NCBI GenBank assembly: GCA_020847545.1
Contig: JADLBV010000002.1
Span: 1-36,122 of the forward strand
Length of the DNA stretch: 36,122 nucleotides
Direction: 5' to 3'
Source of the DNA: Phycisphaerales bacterium
GTDB lineage: Bacteria > Planctomycetota > Phycisphaerae > Tepidisphaerales > Tepidisphaeraceae
The first letter of the stretch is position 1, and every line of letters starts with the position of its first letter. This document shows, in pieces, positions 33,024 through 36,122 of the stretch. A model generated the notes under the pieces. It was not told the origin of the DNA, ran no database searches, and saw only the letters and a program-made list of their open reading frames with translations. The position numbers were made by a program, and so were the translations under genes.

Positions 33024-34001
33024 TTATGAACCGTTCGTCGGCGCGGTGGTTGGCGTGGTGCGTTGGGATGTTTGGTCATGCACCTGTGCATCCTCATCCA
33101 CGATCTGATGAACAGCGTGGCCGTCGATGTCATCGGGCGGGGTGATGTTCATCAACCAACAGACCGTGGCGAAGGTGTCTTCGGTGTGGACCTGCAATTC
33201 ACGGTCCAGCGTCAGATCAAAATTCGCCCTGATGTGCGGCCCGGCCGTGATCCAGGGAATAAAACGTGATCGCCAGTCATCCCTGCCGTGGGTGCGGCCG
33301 GAACCACCATGGTCGGCGCTGACAAGAATGAACGTTGAATCCAACAGGCCATTTTTCTTCAGCGCATCGAGAACGATGCCGATGGAAGCATCAGCCTCGT
33401 GCATCGCGACCAATTGTTCGCTTGTCCCCCATCCGATGTGGTGGCCGGCCGTATCGACGCCGCCAAAATGGACGAACATCACCTGCGGGGCGTGATCATT
33501 GATGATGCTTGCAGCCCGTCCGGCCACATAGCGGTCGGGGAACATTGATCCTTTTGGCGGCAACACCAGCCAATTGACACTCCCAGGCCGGGCCAATGCG
33601 GAAAATTTTGATTTGCTGGCACAAATCGCCGTGGTGTATCCGGCCTGATGGGCCAGTTCAAAGAGCGTGGGCACATTGGGATAGACCTGCGGCCGTGGGC
33701 CATCATCATTAAAGAGAATACCGTGGTGTTCAGGAATGCAACCGGTCAACATGCTGGTGTGCGAGGGGAGCGTGATGGCAATTTCGGTCGTCCATGCCCA
33801 GAAAGTGAACGAGCCTCGGCTCATCAGGCCGCGCAGATTGGGGGCATCGGCACGCAACATCACATCCGGCCGCATCCCATCGACCGAGATCACCAATGCC
33901 CGGCGGATTTCCTCCACTGGCCGGGTGGTCTGGGCACAGGCGAGGCCCCCCCACCCAATCAACAAAATCACCATTCCCAGACGAAGACGATGGTTGAACA
34001 T
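33024..34001 (-). CDS. Type I phosphodiesterase/nucleotide pyrophosphatase-like exported protein
   Basis: Metal-dependent phosphatase of the alkaline-phosphatase superfamily. Metal ligands and nucleophile are in family contexts: D41 in VISVDGMRPD, the probable nucleophile T77 in TLPSHTSMLTG, then VHFGGVDTAGHHIGWGTSE and VSADHGGSGRTHG with the remaining Asp/His ligands. From the ATG at 33999-34001 it has 325 residues with an export signal ending near GLACAQ, which fits either a lipobox (C22) or signal peptidase I. The C-terminal tail is Thr/Pro-rich. The substrate is unknown. It is divergent from the dehydrogenase gene. Confidence 0.88.
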   Translation of the reverse strand: MFNHRLRLGMVILLIGWGGLACAQTTRPVEEIRRALVISVDGMRPDVMLRADAPNLRGLMSRGSFTFWAWTTEIAITLPSHTSMLTGCIPEHHGILFNDDGPRPQVYPNVPTLFELAHQAGYTTAICASKSKFSALARPGSVNWLVLPPKGSMFPDRYVAGRAASIINDHAPQVMFVHFGGVDTAGHHIGWGTSEQLVAMHEADASIGIVLDALKKNGLLDSTFILVSADHGGSGRTHGRDDWRSRFIPWITAGPHIRANFDLTLDRELQVHTEDTFATVCWLMNITPPDDIDGHAVHQIVDEDAQVHDQTSQRTTPTTAPTNGS

Positions 34002-34061
34002 GATCGTTCTTGTACCGCTCACGGATGGTAGTCGCAAGCGGGAATTACCCGATGATCGGCG

Positions 34062-34067
34062 TATAAT
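34062..34067 (+). promoter_or_regulatory. -10 box directly before the dehydrogenase gene
   Basis: A perfect TATAAT lies 7 bp before the ATG at 34075. Transcription from it would start at or within a base or two of the start codon, so the mRNA would be leaderless; no ribosome binding site is present. No good -35 box is seen at the usual distance. Confidence 0.5.
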
Positions 34068-34074
34068 CGCGCCC

Positions 34075-34911
34075 ATGAAACGGAATCTGAATGGCATGGT
34101 CGCGATCATCACCGGTGCCAGCGCCGGGATTGGCCGGGCGCTGGCCGATCAACTCTCGGCCGCCGGCGCAAAACTGGTGTTGGCGGCCCGGCGGGAGGAT
34201 CGGCTCCATCAACTCAACGAGCAATTGGGTGGCCGACATCTGGTAGTTGCCACCGATGTCAGCGATCCGGAACAATGTCAGCGACTGATTCAACGCGCGG
34301 CCGAACATTTTGGCCGAATCGACACGCTGATCTGCAACGCCGGCTATGGCCTGCCCAAGCCGGTGGCACAAATGAGCCTTCAGGAATTTCAGGCAATCTT
34401 CCAGACCAACCTCTTTGGGACAATCGATTGCATCCGCCCAGCGGTACCGATGATGAGCAAACAGGAGCTTCGCGACGGTTTTCGCGGGCAGATTGTGATC
34501 ATCTCATCGGCCGCCGGCCGACGGGGATTGCCCTGGTTTGGCGCCTACAGCGCCACCAAGGCCGCGCAATTGAGCATTGCCGAATCGCTGCGTATTGAAT
34601 TACAGCCGGTGAAAATCGCCGTCACCAGCGTTCATCCGATCGGCACGGACACTGATTTTTTCACCACGGCCGAAAAATTATCCGGCGCCACCATCCCGCC
34701 CCGCAGCGCGGTGGAGCGACACCAGTCGGCCGAAACGGTGGCGAAGGCCATCATCCGTGGAATCCGACGTCCGATACCGGAAATCTGGCCGATGCGGGTC
34801 GTCAGAATTCTGGTCGCGATGGGCATTTTGATGCCCCGCCTGACCGATTGGGTCATGTCCAAACACCGCCGGGCGCTGGGCAATGCAAACAATTCGCCGA
34901 ATGTCCCTTGA
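34075..34911 (+). CDS. Short-chain dehydrogenase/reductase
   Basis: Classical SDR of 278 residues, NAD(P)-dependent. The cofactor motif TGASAGIG is at 13-20, NAG at 88-90, N112, catalytic S144/S145 in IISSAAGRRG, and Y158 and K162 in AYSATKAA. R39 and R40 after the second strand favour NADPH. The substrate cannot be told from sequence. The ATG at 34075 gives the normal N-terminus; the frame extends far upstream antisense to the phosphodiesterase gene, which is a shadow. Confidence 0.92.
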   Translation: MKRNLNGMVAIITGASAGIGRALADQLSAAGAKLVLAARREDRLHQLNEQLGGRHLVVATDVSDPEQCQRLIQRAAEHFGRIDTLICNAGYGLPKPVAQMSLQEFQAIFQTNLFGTIDCIRPAVPMMSKQELRDGFRGQIVIISSAAGRRGLPWFGAYSATKAAQLSIAESLRIELQPVKIAVTSVHPIGTDTDFFTTAEKLSGATIPPRSAVERHQSAETVAKAIIRGIRRPIPEIWPMRVVRILVAMGILMPRLTDWVMSKHRRALGNANNSPNVP

Positions 34912-34942
34912 CCCGCACGACTGTCAGCGTCAACATGCGGTC

Positions 34943-35512
34943 ATGTCGCTGATTAAGGATATTCTCAAATACAACGCCGATTTTGTTCAAAAGCGCGAAT
35001 ACGAAGCCTATCGCACCGATCAATTTCCCAACAAAAAACTGCTGGTGATCACCTGCATGGACACGCGGCTGGTGGAATTGCTGCCGCGGGCGATGAATTT
35101 GCGCAACGGCGACGTCAAGATGATCAAGGTCGCCGGCGCGGTGATCACCCATCCGTTCGGCTCGGTGATGCGCAGCATCCTGATCGCGGTGCATCAGCTT
35201 CATGTTCAGGAGATCGCCGTTGTCGGGCATCACGACTGCGGGATGATCAATTTTCATTGTCAGGCCCTGCTGGAACAGGCTTTGGCATCGGGCGTATCAC
35301 AGGATGTCATCGACACGCTGCAAAACGCCGGCATCGACCTGGATCGCTGGCTGACCGGATTTGAAAAGGTAGAGGATGGCGTTCGCGGCAGCGTTCGACT
35401 GATCCGCAGCCACCCCCTGATGCGCCCCGGCATCCCGATCCACGGCCTGATCATCCATCCCGAAACCGGAAAACTGGATTTGATCCGCGACGGCTACGAT
35501 TCGACGAAATAA
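34943..35512 (+). CDS. Beta-class carbonic anhydrase
   Basis: Interconverts CO2 and bicarbonate. From the ATG at 34943 it begins MSLIKDILKYNADFV, as in the YtiB-like subgroup, and has 189 residues. Zinc ligands are C38 (TCMDTR), H96 and C99 (VVGHHDCG); the catalytic dyad D40/R42 is present. Other family parts are LPRAMNLRNGDVKMIKVAGA and IHGLIIHPETGKLDLI. An upstream start at 34883 would overlap the dehydrogenase gene and lacks similarity. It lies 31 bp after the dehydrogenase stop and is convergent with the rRNA operon. Confidence 0.94.
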   Translation: MSLIKDILKYNADFVQKREYEAYRTDQFPNKKLLVITCMDTRLVELLPRAMNLRNGDVKMIKVAGAVITHPFGSVMRSILIAVHQLHVQEIAVVGHHDCGMINFHCQALLEQALASGVSQDVIDTLQNAGIDLDRWLTGFEKVEDGVRGSVRLIRSHPLMRPGIPIHGLIIHPETGKLDLIRDGYDSTK

Positions 35513-35544
35513 AGAAATAAAAATAAAAAACAATTCAAAGAGAT

Positions 35545-35579
35545 GCCAAAAAAGAACCCCGATCCAAAAGGACCGGGGT
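35545..35579 (-). terminator. Rho-independent terminator of the rRNA operon
   Basis: On the minus strand a 10-bp stem ACCCCGGTCC/GGATCGGGGT (one G-U) with a TTTT loop is followed by TCTTTTTT. It lies 12 bp beyond the 5S rRNA 3' end. In the plus orientation the same hairpin has an A-C mismatch and no T-run, so it is not a good terminator for the carbonic anhydrase gene. Confidence 0.88.
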
Positions 35580-35591
35580 CTTGTATTAAAA

Positions 35592-35700
35592 TGCCGGCAG
35601 TAACCTACTTTCCCGCTGAAGCAGTATCATCGGCTCAGGAGGCTTAACGACCGTGTTCGGAATGGGAACGGGTGTGACCCTCCAGATATAGCCACCGACA
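35592..35700 (-). rRNA. rrf: 5S ribosomal RNA
   Basis: The minus strand reads through the 5S hallmarks: CCCGTTCCCATTCCGAACAC in loops B/C, the following GTTAAGCCTCC, and the terminal stem TGTCGG paired with CTGCCGGCA. About 109 nt, shorter than the usual 115-120, as estimated from stem pairing. Confidence 0.93.
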
Positions 35701-35704
35701 AAGA

Positions 35705-35732
35705 CCCGGTCGGCCGGTAAAGACCGACCGGG
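35705..35732 (-). other. Hairpin between 23S and 5S rRNA
   Basis: A perfect 9-bp stem (CCCGGTCGG/CCGACCGGG) with a 10-nt loop lies 4 nt before the predicted 5S 5' end. It is probably a pre-rRNA processing structure. Confidence 0.6.
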
Positions 35733-35836
35733 CTGAATTTCAAGTGATAACGAGGTTCATCCGCGACTTTCGTCGAACAACTTTTCGGGATTCGCTTTCA
35801 TCCATTATCGTTTACCCGGAAGCTGATTGCCGGACT

Positions 35837-35871
35837 CTAGCTCCTAGTTTCCAGCTCCCAACTCCCAGTAT
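35837..35871. repeat. Heptad array in the 23S-5S spacer
   Basis: Five in-phase 7-bp units of consensus CYARYTY (for example CTAGCTC, CTAGTTT) occur in the transcribed spacer. They resemble the CTAG-type units of element A, but only one arm is seen. Confidence 0.6.
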
Positions 35872-35890
35872 GACGATCATCGATAAAATT

Positions 35891-36122
35891 GGTCAAGCAA
35901 TCGACCGTTAGTACCGGTAACCTGAAGACATTTCTGTCCTTACAGCTCCGGCCTATCAACCGAGTGGTCTACTCGGGGTCTCACAGGGCAATGCCCTATG
36001 GAATCCTCGTCTTGGCATAGGCTTCACGCTTAGATGCTTTCAGCGTTTATCCGTTCCGGACATAGCTACCCAGCCGTGCCGCTAGCGCGACAACTGGTAC
36101 ACCAGGGGTCCGTCCTTCCAAA
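35891..36122 (-). rRNA. rrl: 23S ribosomal RNA, 3' end (partial)
   Basis: The complement matches the conserved 3' end of 23S. On the plus strand ACCGTTAGTACCGGTAACC, CCGGCCTATCAACC and GCTTAGATGCTTTCAGCG are the reverse of the universal domain VI sequences. The 3' end is placed near the GGTCAAG (minus-strand CTTGACC) box by comparison with E. coli; the exact base is uncertain by several nt. It continues past the window edge. Confidence 0.95.

Noticed and set aside
35513-35580. Terminator for the carbonic anhydrase gene
   Set aside because: In plus orientation the stem has a mismatch and no T-run follows; the hairpin fits the minus-strand rRNA operon.

Overview
The window is a bacterial chromosome segment of moderately high GC. 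I infer a member of the Planctomycetota, probably Phycisphaerae-like, with moderate to low confidence. The reasons are the style of the small CxxC/CxxC zinc-ribbon membrane protein, several ribosomal proteins with low-complexity extensions, and the DUF58/MoxR and GT87 content. No 16S rRNA lies in the window, so this is inference only.

Positions 1-14200 (all minus strand) hold one long ribosomal-protein gene cluster. In transcription order it runs rpsJ, rplC, rplD, rplW, rplB, rpsS, rplV, rpsC, rplP, rpmC, rpsQ, rplN, rplX, rplE, rpsN, rpsH, rplF, rplR, rpsE, rplO, secY, map, rpmJ, rpsM, rpsK and rpoA (cut by the window edge). Compared with the usual S10-spc-alpha order, rpmD, adk, infA and rpsD are missing from their normal places. 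Two sigma-70-like promoters are visible, one before rpsJ and one before rpmJ; each is followed by a short hairpin at the predicted 5' end of the mRNA. Several intercistronic gaps carry an unusual element: five 7-bp units directly after a stop codon, a short core, then about five units in inverted orientation.

Positions 14200-22400 are mixed housekeeping and envelope genes: queA (queuosine), two small uncharacterised genes, an MsbA-type ABC exporter with an odd N-terminus, an SppA-like lipoprotein peptidase overlapping a zinc-ribbon membrane protein, a 274-bp MITE-like element with 36-bp terminal inverted repeats, an amidase-2-fold protein with an apparently degraded zinc site, and a DUF58 protein. 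DUF58, a small ORF and a MoxR ATPase form one minus-strand unit, interrupted by a cluster of CCCTCTCCC hairpins.

Positions 22400-35512 hold the MoxR ATPase, a lipoprotein that looks like an iron-type ABC solute-binding protein without a permease, the tRNA methylthiotransferase MtaB, a divergent Rrf2-type Fe-S regulator, a GT87-type membrane glycosyltransferase with a small poly-Q protein and a polysaccharide flippase, then mutS, acpS, a type I phosphodiesterase, a short-chain dehydrogenase and a beta-carbonic anhydrase.

Positions 35545-36122 are the 3' end of an rRNA operon on the minus strand (23S 3' end, spacer, 5S, rho-independent terminator), convergent with the carbonic anhydrase gene. 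No tRNA, CRISPR array or complete insertion sequence was recognised.
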